A stretch of DNA of 58,000 nucleotides, taken from assembly GCF_030272615.1 (NCBI RefSeq), contig NC_081411.1, positions 836,062,136-836,120,135 on the forward strand. The letters are read 5' to 3'. Both the position numbers and the translations under genes were made by a program. The notes beneath the pieces are model-generated. The model saw only the letters and a list, made by a program, of their open reading frames with translations. It did not search any database and had not been told where the DNA came from. Positions 46,088 through 56,433 of this stretch are shown here, in pieces (the first letter of the stretch is position 1; each line of letters starts with the position of its first letter). The stretch is from Cryptomeria japonica (taxonomy: Eukaryota > Streptophyta > Pinopsida > Cupressales > Cupressaceae).

Positions 46088-46429
46088 ATTGATGGCAACA
46101 CTCGTGAAAAATAGCTAAGTGTTGAGAACTGTACATTGGATCAAAATAATTTCTAAGGCTCCCCCTTAGACAAAGAATTCTAAAAACTATAATTACACTC
46201 TTCTACACTGTACATTTTTCACCTTTTCTCTCGCCCTTTGACAACAATGCCAAAGATCGCGTGTTGTCCAAAACTTATATATATAGATACCTACCAGAGA
46301 CCTTACAAATACTTGAAGATGACAACAAAAATGGTCTTCAAAAATCCTAGGTGAGTGTCCCAACCACTCTTAAATTTATCCAAGACTGTAATGAATGCAC
46401 TAAATAAAGTTGCATGAATCTCTACTTCA

Positions 46430-48640
46430 TTTTAGATGACACAAGTTGGGCCATTGCCTTCATACAGTCTACCTTATTACTTAATGTGGTGTCCAATAGG
46501 TGGGCAATAAAGTTTTAGAGTTCACCAACTCTCCTCAAAATTCTATCCTTATCTGCATTGAGGCTTGAGATCTGATCATTTAGAGCCAAAATTTGTCCTT
46601 CAACATTGCTGGTTGGAATTGCATTGGGATCAAAGGACTATGAAATACTAGCAACTTTCCCTAATAAACACTTATTTTCTTGTCTATATCTATAGCGAAT
46701 TTGGGAAAAATTAGACAAGACTTATACAATTTGCCACCTTCTATCAATGCATCTAAAATAACCCGCATACCTTTATTCAATCTCACTCTATTGTCTTCAA
46801 TCAGAATGTCTACATCCTTACATCCTTAAATCTATCCAAAACTCTCTTAGAACTAGACTTTTGTAAAGAATCAAAACTGGTATTTACACTATTAATCAAT
46901 TGTAACAATTTACTAGAGGGGCTAGCATTAGAATCTAACTGTACATTCAGAGCCACCTTCTACAAAACATTGACAAACATCAAAATGAGCTTTTTATCTT
47001 TTGAATCAGACTTTACCAGATCTTGACTAGCTTGAGCTTGAATAGCTGCTACAAGCATTAGCTTCTTGGTAGGAGACATCTATCCAAGGTTAAGAGGACC
47101 ATCTAGATTAATGGAGATTTGAGGTGGAGTCCTTGAGACTACAAGAGTGTCAATTTCTGGATCAACAATTCCTTTGCTCTTGTCTACCTCAACAACTTTT
47201 ACCTTTATACTCTCAGATTCCTTTTTCTCTGCTTCATCCCCTTTATCTTGTCCACTGGTGTTTCCACTTGGTGTAGTATCATTCTTTTGTATCTCACGGG
47301 CTGCTAAACTATCTACCACTAGAGGATTATCGCTGGTTTCAGTATCAAGAGTTATGTTGCCTTGATCTTCCAGATGTCCCTTGGTCTAAGTTTCATCCTT
47401 CTGATCATCGGACACACCTTTTTCTTTTGACTGAGAAGATTTAAATGCATCTTTGTTCAAAGGATCATTCACAATTATTTTTCTCCATATATCTTTTGCC
47501 TCCTTTCTTACCTCTTCCACCTTGCCTATAATCAATCTATTTACCCTGTTTTTGCTTTTGAATTCTTTCTTATTGGCTTCCTCAATGAGTCTTTTGACTT
47601 CATCTCAGGTCATACAGGTGCAAACATTTATCAACTCTTTCTTTCATTTCCTTATCTATTATGCTAGCAGTCAGTCTCCTTGCATCAATAATGTTGTATA
47701 GGTCTTTAGGAATGCTCTTCTCATGCACAAACAATGTTTTGCTAAAATTGTGCAAATATAAAACAACAAATCCTTCTACTTTTCTCTTATAAACCTCATT
47801 CAATTTTTCATAATACACTCCAATATTCTTCAAATTACCATCCACAATTACCTCATCAATAAATTAGTTTGTTGATAATGGAAGAACATATGTAAATTTA
47901 CCTCGCTTGTCTCCAAATTTAGGATCTATATCAGGTTGAGTTCTGACCTGTCCTCTTGTTTTGAGTCTTCCGGTAGGGGCAAGATCAGATTTGTCTTTCT
48001 TTCTATGCAGGGCTCCATCAGACTACGACTTCCTCACCACTCTTACAAATTCACCCTTCTTCTTAGCCTTTCCTGCTTCCTCATCATATTTTGTCTTAGA
48101 GGCCACCGGGGACACATCAACATAAGTTTGCTTGGACTTCTCCTTTTTCTTCAACACTCCCTTTCTAGATGGGCTCTGTCTCGAAGATGGTGCCATTGGA
48201 GTAGGGGCAGACTTGGTCTCTTTTAATTTAGCCTTAGAGAGAACTAGATCGACCTTAGGCTTTTTGGTTTCCTATTTGTGCATGTTTTTCTCTTGCTTGC
48301 TTCACCTCCTCCCAGGTGAATCCCATCTACACTGCCACTTCCTCAGCCATCTTTGTAACTTTCCTTTTTCTAGCAGGTGCAGTAAACTATTTGTGCAATT
48401 CAAGGTCTTTCTCCTTGAATGTTCCAATTTTTTCTTCTTTTGGATCAACTGGTTGGCTCAATAGGTATTGAGCATATGCCTCAAGCATTATAGAGTCAAC
48501 TTCATACCCCATGAGCATGATCCATACTATCCTAGGCTCCACAGCTTCCATTTGACATTGATCTTTATCAACCTTGAAGCAAATAGTTTGCTCAAAGTTC
48601 TCCACAATCTCCTTAGGGATTCTTTCTTTGTTCTTCATTG
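46430..48640 (-). pseudogene. Extra ORF at the env position of the outer Copia, degenerate
   Basis: Minus-strand protein-like blocks run from 48638 to about 46430: EPRIVWIMLMGYEVDSIMLE with PVDPKEEKIG (48638-48387), a basic segment APSSRQSPSRKGVLKKKEKS (about 48200-48140), an 81-codon block (47845-47600) with GVYYEKLNEVYKRKVEGFVV, an Asp/Glu/Lys-rich block (47319-47080), and a helical tail SKLLQLINSVNTSFDSLQKS (about 46895-46840). Frameshifts and stops separate them. It ends shortly before the PPT, where SIRE-type Copia elements carry an env-like ORF. I see no signal peptide or membrane span, so envelope function is not supported; a coiled-coil/basic protein is all that shows. Confidence 0.5.
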
Positions 48641-49740
48641 CAGTTTAGAAATTTTTGAATAACCCTAAAGAGCAGATATTCTCATTGTGGCATCTCCTAT
48701 TCCCCATAATCCCTCTTTGATTTGCATTGTGACTGGTCTATCATAGGCCCATTATACCTTTTTATTTGCACCGGGTATCTCATTCAAGAAACATAAGGCC
48801 AAGCAAATAAGAAGTATCGTATGTAAAATTCATCTAATGTAAAGTAAACTAGGAATGAAAGGGAAATCACAAATCCCTATCCTAATTAGAATTCAAACAA
48901 ATAAAACAATGAAATAACACAGAAGCAAGAAACAAGAATATAGTTAAAATCAATCAATCCCCCCTATTCCAAGACTGTGTATAACTTATATTGCTCTTCT
49001 CCTCTTTGTGGTATGGTGGCTCTCATATATTGTGCTAGCAACCTGCAATTGACACAAAGATTCAAAGTTTGTGATTCAGAGTGATTGTTGAAAATAGAGA
49101 TTGAATGCTCAATTTATAGATTATTGGAGAGGACTGAATGAGAGGTGGAACTCATATGAGCTCACATGCTAATTGATAGTTGAACAGTTGATTTGGAGGT
49201 GGAACATAATAGATTGAATAGATTAATTGAGTTAACTGATTGAGAAAAAAGATGATTGAAAGATGAAAAAGAATGATTGGAGGAAATAAAGAGGAGGAAA
49301 TAGTTTACTAATAGAAAGCTTTTTAGAAAAAAACAAAGTGGAAGATATAAATAGGAATTGAAAAGATAATTGAATTAATTAATTAATTAATTGATTGAAT
49401 TAATTAATTTAGCATGTGCTTGCACTTTGATTTAGATTTTCAATTTAATCTTTGCATGAGATTTAATTCAAATATTGAATTTATTTTAAATTCAATTTGT
49501 TATTTGAATATATTTAGAACTTGAATTTGATTTCCAACTTGATTTTTGAAATCATGCACATGTATTTAAAATTAGGAAAAATTAGAAGAATTTTGAATTT
49601 GAATGAAATTAGAAGAAATTAATCAAATTAGAATTTAAATTTGAAGAAATAATGGAATTAAAAGAAATTAAATGAAATTAGAAGAAATTAGAATTTGGGA
49701 ATTTTGAAGAATTAATTAGTTAATTAAATAATTTAAAGAA

Positions 49741-49860
49741 ACTATTTAATTATTTAGAAACTGAATTTAATTAAATAATAAAGATTATTTAAATTAAAGG
49801 ATTAAAATCACAATTAATTAAATAATTAATATTTAGAAAAGGGTTGAATGATTAATTGAA
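49741..49860. repeat. AT-rich duplication flanking the insertion (second copy 57725-57830)
   Basis: Both copies contain AATAAAGATTATTTAAATT followed by GGATTAAAA(A)TCACAATTAATTAAATAAT. They lie on either side of the inserted 7.8 kb element and appear to be a tandem duplication in the gypsy LTR U3, into whose junction the element inserted. Confidence 0.7.
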
Positions 49861-49869
49861 TAGAGATAG

Positions 49870-51111
49870 TGTAAAGCGGAAAATCGCGATCGAACCCTAG
49901 TTGCTCTCCCCTCTTCCAACTCCGAGGAGAGAGAAGGGAGGCTCGCTAGGGTTGATGGTTTTCACTTAGGGGAGAGACTTTACATTCAAAAGAGGGGTTG
50001 AAACCCACAAGATCCAATCCCACGCAATGCAAGATTGGATGCTAAATGAGTTTCAAGGGTTATGACATCAAGGCTACCCTCTTTTGTAAAGAATGTGCAT
50101 AGGAGAATTAGGCTAGGAATGCATAGAAAGTGACAAAGATTCGCTTATAAACTGAGATAGGGATATAGGATGAAGCTGCGGACCTGGAATTAGCAGTAAA
50201 ATGTCAATATGGCGCTGTCCTGCAAATTTGAGCAAAAGTTGTCGGGACGATGGCGCCCGGTGCCACGGTCCTCCGAAAAATCCGCGAAACGAAGGGGGAT
50301 CTGTTCGTCTCTGCACAAGGATTCTAGATCTTCAATTTCAGCCGCGTACCTGCAACCTACACACAACAAAGTGAAGACGATTGGGGGGTTAGGGATTAGG
50401 GGTTTGCCATTAGGTCAAACCCCGGTTTTGGAATTAACCAAGAAATGAGCAAGTGCTGTAAATGTAAATGTCTGTAATGTAAAACAAGTACTAATACCTT
50501 GTTCTAAGGATGTTTGTATCCTTATGTGCGAAGGTTTAGATGTTGTTGTTTGTTGTATGTTTGTATGTTGTATGTAGCATGTAGTATGTGATCTCCTCTT
50601 CAATGGTTGAATCCTTGTCTTGAATGCAACACTTAGCCTTGAATGGAGACTTGAAATGATCAATTGCTTGAAGGAATGCTTGAATGTTTGAATGCTTGAG
50701 TATAGTTTCCACGCCTTTTCCATCATATCGAATGAAAGAGAAAGATGTAGTTTATATACTTGTCAATTAGGGCTGATAGACTGATTTTCCCGACCTTAGG
50801 CCGACCAGGAAAGTTTATTTTCCAAATTGCAAACAAAAAGACCCAAAGTCCAAAGGAGACCGGGCCCAAAATAGGACCCAGGGACCAGGGCACTGGGCGC
50901 CCTGGTCTTGGGGGACCAGGGCACTGGGCGCTCTGGTCCCACCTCCCGGGACAGCAGGGTGCAAGGAGGTTCAGGCCAGGGTGCTTGAAAAATGCAGTTT
51001 TCAGTGTCGTAATCAGGTTTCAGGGTCTCCATTCAGGTTGCGTGTTGCGTCGCCATCGTGAAGACCAAAATGTAGTCGAAATTGCAAGTGTCACAATTTT
51101 AGGACGCTACA
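49870..51111 (-). repeat. 3' LTR (left copy) of the 7.8 kb element
   Basis: 1242 bp. Minus-strand TATA-like TATATAAA at 50758-50751, about 350 bp from the LTR start at 51111. Upstream of the TATA lie two copies of a 31-bp palindromic repeat (50882-50942). A 103-codon frame (50726-50415) starts just downstream of the TATA and is partly kept in the right LTR; I do not treat it as a gene. Confidence 0.92.
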
Positions 51112-51854
51112 TTTAGCCCCCACTTTAGCGGGAGTATAGGCGTATGCTCATACTTCCGGTAAAGTACAAGGAAATAACATTGAAAGACTTTCACCCTGTC
51201 AAGGAGGCAAGATACACCAAGCCCCCAGTGGACTAAGGATCTTACGACTTCGATTGATAAAGTAAAAGGGGAGATCACGAGGGAGAACCATGACTGTCAG
51301 TAGTAAGGTTCCCTCACTATGAGTCATGCAAGAAAGATATCAAAAATTTTCAAGGCAAAGCTAAATTTGTCAAGAAATTTTCAAGTATCTTGAAAAGATA
51401 TGAATGGGATGTATGCCCCCCTACGTTAAAGCGATCGCACATGCCTCACCGGGGGTGATTGCTTTAAGGTAGTGATACATATAAGAAAATGAAAAAGGGA
51501 AAGGAGCATGTTATCACAAGGATTTAGCCCCCAAGTGTGAGATAAGCCCAAGGATAATAGACACAAAACACAAAGCACGAGGTGACTTCACTTTCCTCGG
51601 GGTCAGTATGCTGTATGATAATTCATGTATATATATCATATGTATGTATGCATAATTGTTCTTCATTCCCCAATCAAGGAAGGTCACCTAGAAGAAGGGA
51701 ACACATGTGTCTTTTGAGTCAACATGAGAGAGACCAAAAGAGATCTCAATGCTTTGCATCATCCTCAAGTAGACAACACTAAGGACAACAAATAGAAGAA
51801 TGAGAATAACGTATAGAAGAAGTAACACAAGAGAGGAGGAGAGAATCTGCTATG
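51112..51854 (-). other. Purine tract and 3' untranslated region of the 7.8 kb element
   Basis: Directly inside the left LTR the minus strand reads AGTGGGGGCTAAA (51124-51112), the polypurine tract. The following 700 bases contain no protein-like frame; pol would be expected between the protease-like frame and this point and is missing. Confidence 0.75.
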
Positions 51855-53669
51855 CTAATGAAAGTAGTCTAGCACGTCATCTACCCCCCGATCTTGCTGA
51901 TCAATGTTTTGGGAAGGTAGGGAACACGCTAGAGGAGGAACATCCAACACAGCAGATGGAGCTATCACAAGATCCAAACAAGGGCTATGTTCATGTTCCG
52001 AGCCACATTGTTCTTGTCTAGGAGCTAGGATAAGTGCTTTAGAAAATTCGTTAGATAAATGGTTATCAATATCAACAAGTTCATATTCACTATCAGAAGC
52101 GAAAGAAGTAACATTTTCATCATGAATAACATTGTCATCTATATCATCATCAAGATTTATAAAAATAGGATCTTTAACTCGCACAGGATCAAGACCATCA
52201 TGCATCTTATGTTTAGGAGATTTAGGCTCAATTTCCGGCTGAGGAGAAAATGGAATAATGCTTGTTGAAGGTGTTTTTGGAGATTGTAAAGTTTGAGAAG
52301 CAGCTGCTTGAGCTCTAAGATGACGCTTTCGTCGGTGTTCATGTGCAAAACGATTTCATCTAGTCTTAGTAGAAGGTGGAGAAGATTGAGGAAGAGGAAT
52401 GTTCTCATCCTTATCACTTGGGTGTTTAGGTTGTGGTCTCTTAGGTTGGATAATAGGAGAAGAAGGAGATCTCTTCTCTCTATAAAAGGAAGGAGGAGGA
52501 ATATTTGGTTTAGGAAGAAGACCAAGTCCATCATGACGAGGAGGGACAGGTCTACTTTTAGGAAGTTTTATAGACATAGTCACATCCATAGAGATGGGTT
52601 GGGAATCTTCTTGAGGAAAGACATTAGTTTTATCTTTCAAAGGAAGAACTTCCTTCTCAAGAACAATAGGAATATCAAGTTTAGGTGTTCTAGGTTCACT
52701 TAAAGATAGAATCATATCTGTTTTCCATTTTTGATAAGATTTGAAAAGATGATCGCTTCGCGGAGGAAGAGATTGGAATTGTTTAGGCCAAAAGTAATCA
52801 AGCGGAACGCTAGAAGTTCTTTCAGCTGGTTTAAAGAGACTATGATTGACAATAACAACTTCACCATTATGGGGAAATTTCAAACACTTATGAATAGCTG
52901 AAGCAATAGCTTTCATGGAAGATAGCCAAGGATAGCCAAGCTTCACACGAAATTGTTCGGAAGATGGAATAATAGCAAAGTTCACATCAAGGGATTTGTT
53001 ATGGACCTCAATAGGCAATGTAATAGAACCAATTGCAAGAGAAGAAAATGCATCAAATGATTTCACAACCACATTTGTTTTTTCATATATCACTTGATTC
53101 AATTGCAAAGTAAAAAGAAATTCTTTAGTAATGACATTAACCATACAAGAAGGGTCAATAAGCACTCCACGACAAGGTGTATTCTTGACTTTTGCAACTA
53201 TGTATAAAGGACCATCAGGTGCCCTGATGGTTTCACTGGAATCAAATGTGATGGAAGGTTCTTTAGGGTTTTCTTGCTGCTCTACAAAGTTAATCACATT
53301 CAGAGTCATAGACACAAGACCATCAGATGAGAGAGAGGAATCATTAGCCTCAATTGCATTAGAGGTATGAGAAGGTAATGGATCAGTGAAAATATGAAGA
53401 TTTTGGTTAGGAGGAGCTACAGATGTATTGCCTTTATCATTCACTCTAGAAACAGAAATAGTATTATTATCAATCAAATCTTGAATTTTACCCTTTAAAG
53501 AAAAACATTTTTCAGTATCATGCCCAGGCTGACGATGAAATTGACAAAAGGCTTTGTTATCAAAATAAGGTGAAGTAATCTTTGCAGGATCAATTTGTCT
53601 TATAGGAGGAAGAGTAAGCACATTTTGTTCCAATAACTTATTCATAATACTATGCAATGATTCATTCAA
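51855..53669 (-). pseudogene. Nucleocapsid plus protease-like part of Gag-PR
   Basis: In the same frame as the upstream Gag, separated by one stop (TAG at 53693-53691). Residues about 43-60 hold a zinc-knuckle variant CQFHRQPGHDTEKCFSLK (CX2HX5HX4C). Around residue 170 lies VLIDPSCMVNVI, where retropepsins have D-x-G; the Gly is replaced by Ser. LGYPWLSSMKAIASAIHKCL and LKFPHNG then match the C-terminal half of plant retroelement proteases. After a Pro-rich region a TGA (52358-52356, likely CGA to TGA) interrupts an Arg-rich NRFAHEHRRKRHLRAQ segment; the frame then stays open to 51855. The protease is probably inactive. Confidence 0.8.
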
Positions 53670-53690
53670 AGGAGTATACTTTCTTTCTTT

Positions 53691-55280
53691 CTAGAAAAAT
53701 TTAGAAATAGGAGGCACACCTGATGCTGCATTCACATTGTTGTTGATGATGTTTTCATTGAATTTGATGGAATCTCTATTCGGTTTAAACTTCCCAAATG
53801 GTTGTTGACTGCTATCACCCTTATCACTCGGAGCCATAGGATGTGATTGTTCCATTTGACTCACAGTCAGTTGATAATTGTGAAGAGTTGCACACAACTG
53901 TTGGAAAGAAGTAAACTCAAAAAATAGAAGTTTGTCTCGAATATCTTTTTGTAAATTAAAAATAAAGATTCTTTGAATATCATTGTCAGGCACTGGAAAA
54001 GAAATTTGAGCATACAAATGCTTATATCTACCAATTAAATCAGTCACTTTTTCTTTAACACCTTGTTTACAATGCATTAAATCAATCAAAGTAACTTTAG
54101 GACTTATATTGTTTTGAAATTGTTGAATGAAAGCATTTGCAAGTTGTTCGAAAGAAGTAATAGAATAGGAAGGCAATGAGCAATACCATTGTAGGGCTTT
54201 GTCTCTTAATGTTCTAGTGAACAGTTTTGCCAGCAACCTTGGGTCATAAGCAAAATCAGTACAAATTGTTTGAAAAGTCTTAACATGTGTTAGAGGATCA
54301 CCTTTACCATTATAAAGCTCCAAATGCGAGATTTCAACATGTTTAGGAGGAATAGCTCGAACAATGTCAAGAGAAAGTGGGCTCGCAACATCAAATGTGG
54401 GCACACTAAACTTAGATTGATTCATAGAGGCAATTTGTTGCTGTAAAGAAGAGACAGTTTGTGCAAGATTGTTAATGGTCGCTTCAGTCGAAGAGTTCAT
54501 ATTAGATGTGTTAGATTGAGATGGAGGTGTTATGTTATTGAAAGAAGGTAAAGAGTAAGGTGGTGGGACTCTATGATAGTCAATTATAGGGGATGATTGG
54601 ACAAGAGGAACACTACAAGGAGGAATGGAATGGTTAAATGAATTGCCCCCTTGTGTCATGTTCATTTGTGAAGATGTAATAGGAACACTCATTGAAGGAA
54701 TGAATGAAGAAGTCGGATTAAATGAAGGAAGAGGGTTGATTGAAGAAGGGGGATTGCCCCCATGACTAGTGATAATAGGAGGAATGTCTTGTATAGAAGT
54801 GGTCATTATGTTTGATGTAAAGGCAGGTATGCTAGCAATAGAAGTCATCAAAGGAAAAGAATGATTGACTTGTGTAGGAGGTTGTGTATAACCTAAAATT
54901 TCGGGACAACTCTTCATAGGCATCACATTCAAATCCACAATGTGTGCAATACCATGCAAAATATCAATTCCATTCTTATCACTTTGAAGCATACGTTTTA
55001 GACCCTCAATTAAAGGAAGAGCTTGACTATCGGGATACTCATGAGACATCCATTGGTGAAAATCATCAAATTGGTTATCCAATTTCGAAAGTTGTTCTAC
55101 AGAAACCTCATGGAGAGCTTCTTCATCATTAGGAGGATTAGAGGAATTACCCATGTCCTTGTTAAAAAGGCTATTCAAATTAGGTTCCATCTCCTCGGTA
55201 ATTAAACCTCGGAAAGACTTAATTCTACGGCTTCGTCTAACAAGCATAGTGTAAGTAGGGCTTATTGTTGTAAAACTCAT
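53691..55280 (-). CDS. gag: Gag capsid-type polyprotein, 529 codons
   Basis: An intact frame starts MSFTTISPTYTMLVRRSRRI. The N-terminal third is acidic with LSKLDNQFDDFHQWMSHEYP. A Pro/Ser/Asn-rich linker spans residues about 150-270, followed by a coiled coil (TINNLAQTVSSLQQQIASMN). The Retrotrans_gag core is at about 320-440: HLELYNGKGDPLTHVKTFQT, LFTRTLRDKALQWYCSLPSY, SFEQLANAFIQQFQNNISPK and DLIGRYKHLYAQISF. It would assemble the particle that packages the element RNA. It ends at a TAG, after which the frame continues into the zinc knuckle, so the stop may be a recent mutation or a readthrough point. Confidence 0.85.
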   Translation of the reverse strand: MSFTTISPTYTMLVRRSRRIKSFRGLITEEMEPNLNSLFNKDMGNSSNPPNDEEALHEVSVEQLSKLDNQFDDFHQWMSHEYPDSQALPLIEGLKRMLQSDKNGIDILHGIAHIVDLNVMPMKSCPEILGYTQPPTQVNHSFPLMTSIASIPAFTSNIMTTSIQDIPPIITSHGGNPPSSINPLPSFNPTSSFIPSMSVPITSSQMNMTQGGNSFNHSIPPCSVPLVQSSPIIDYHRVPPPYSLPSFNNITPPSQSNTSNMNSSTEATINNLAQTVSSLQQQIASMNQSKFSVPTFDVASPLSLDIVRAIPPKHVEISHLELYNGKGDPLTHVKTFQTICTDFAYDPRLLAKLFTRTLRDKALQWYCSLPSYSITSFEQLANAFIQQFQNNISPKVTLIDLMHCKQGVKEKVTDLIGRYKHLYAQISFPVPDNDIQRIFIFNLQKDIRDKLLFFEFTSFQQLCATLHNYQLTVSQMEQSHPMAPSDKGDSSQQPFGKFKPNRDSIKFNENIINNNVNAASGVPPISKFF

Positions 55281-56411
55281 GCACTAGAGAGGGAGAAAAG
55301 ATTTTGATTTTAGAGGTAGCAATTTTCAGTAAAATCAGCCAATCTTCTGGATTTAAGCTGTTAAATGCAATCACGACAGTCTCCCGAAATTTCAGAAAAA
55401 ATGTCTGGGACCGTGGCGCTCGGAGTGCAACACGGTCCTTGCAACTTTTTTCGAAATTTGCAGGGATGAAAGGTATGATGATTTTAAAGCTAATCTGAAA
55501 AAATTGAGTGATTTTACAATCTGTAGGTAGGCCAAATTAAAGTTGCAATCTCAAAATTGAACCCTACCAAGATTGTCGAAAAATGCAAAATTTGAATTTT
55601 GAAAAAGAGAGGGAAACTGAAATTTTGAATTTTATGATTTTAGAGGGAATGTCAAAAGCAATGCAAGTTTTGAAATTTAAAAATTGACTCAATTTCACGC
55701 AAAATTCAATTTTGAAAGCGGAAATTAAAGTTGTTGTAATTAAGCACTTAATTTCAAAAGTCACAAATTGTAAGAATTTGAATAAAGCACTAAAATTTCG
55801 AATGAATGCAAACACACTTTTCAGATTTAGGACACAAAATTTAAGTTTCAATGATTTTTGAATGTTTAAAAGCCTTAATCCAAGCAATCACAAGACCAAC
55901 TTTGACTGTAATTTTGAAGGTGTTAAAATTGATAAAATCAGCCAAGATTCTGGATTTTAGCAGGAAAATACAGTAAGATCTCGCTCCCGAAATTTCAGAA
56001 AAAATGTCAGGGACGATGGCGCTCGGAGTGCACACGGTCCTCGCAACTTTTTTCCAAATTTTCAGGGATGAAAGATATTGTGATTTTATTGCGGAATCCA
56101 AAGTTACAGCTGATTTGGAGATGTTTTGATCAGTGAAATTATCAGTCAAAGGTTGAATCAAGAAGGTTTCAAAAATTAGGGTTTTGACACTTAACCACTT
56201 AATTTTCAAAATCAAAGCACAAATATGAATTGATAATTTGTAATAGAAGGGCAGATCTGAAACAAGCATTAACAATTAAATATTTCACAAGTTTAATTAC
56301 TAAAAAGAAATTTTAGGGTTTTTATGCAATCACCTCTAAAATTTTGCAAAAGATCAAACATGGAAATGTAATCAATTTTTTCAGATCTAAGCATGAAAAA
56401 TCAGAAAGGAT
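55281..56411 (-). other. Untranslated leader of the 7.8 kb element with an internal duplication
   Basis: Two blocks, about 55315-55500 and 55928-56100, are diverged copies sharing AAAATCAGCCAA, CCCGAAATTTCAGAAAAAATG, TGGCGCTCGGAGTGCA and ACGGTCCT, about 605-610 bp apart. A third, weaker relative lies in each LTR (GGGACGATGGCGCCCGG near 50243 and 56808). No gene. Confidence 0.75.
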
Positions 56412-56430
56412 GTTCACGTCAGGTTCACCA
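56412..56430 (-). other. Primer-binding site of the 7.8 kb element, tRNA-Trp type
   Basis: On the minus strand TGGTGAACCTGACGTGAAC starts three bases after the LTR end. One base differs from the tRNA-Trp complement I recall (TGGTGAACCCGACGTGAA). This fixes the element orientation as minus. Confidence 0.82.
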
Positions 56431-56433
56431 AAA

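Larger units (their letters stand above)
24151..48766 (-). mobile_element. Outer minus-strand Copia element, 3' part, split by a nested insertion
   Basis: On the minus strand the order is extra ORF (48640-46430), polypurine tract (46087-46073), LTR start at 46072, then LTR continuing to 45872 and, after the 21 kb insertion, from about 24862 to 24151. The LTR half at 24151-24862 carries the minus-strand form of the same landmarks as other Copia LTRs (GGAAACCCAAATGGGA at about 24312; GTGAGAGGAGGGGTGAATC at about 24169). Reconstructed LTR length is about 0.9 kb. Pol is absent, since the element is cut off near 48766 by a gypsy LTR. Confidence 0.65.

Noticed and set aside
46430-48640. A retroviral envelope gene
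   Set aside because: No signal peptide, fusion-like segment or membrane span is visible; only its position suggests env.
50415-50726. 103-codon ORF in the LTR of the 7.8 kb element
   Set aside because: It is shortened in the other LTR, lies in R/U5 sequence and shows no domain; kept only as a note.
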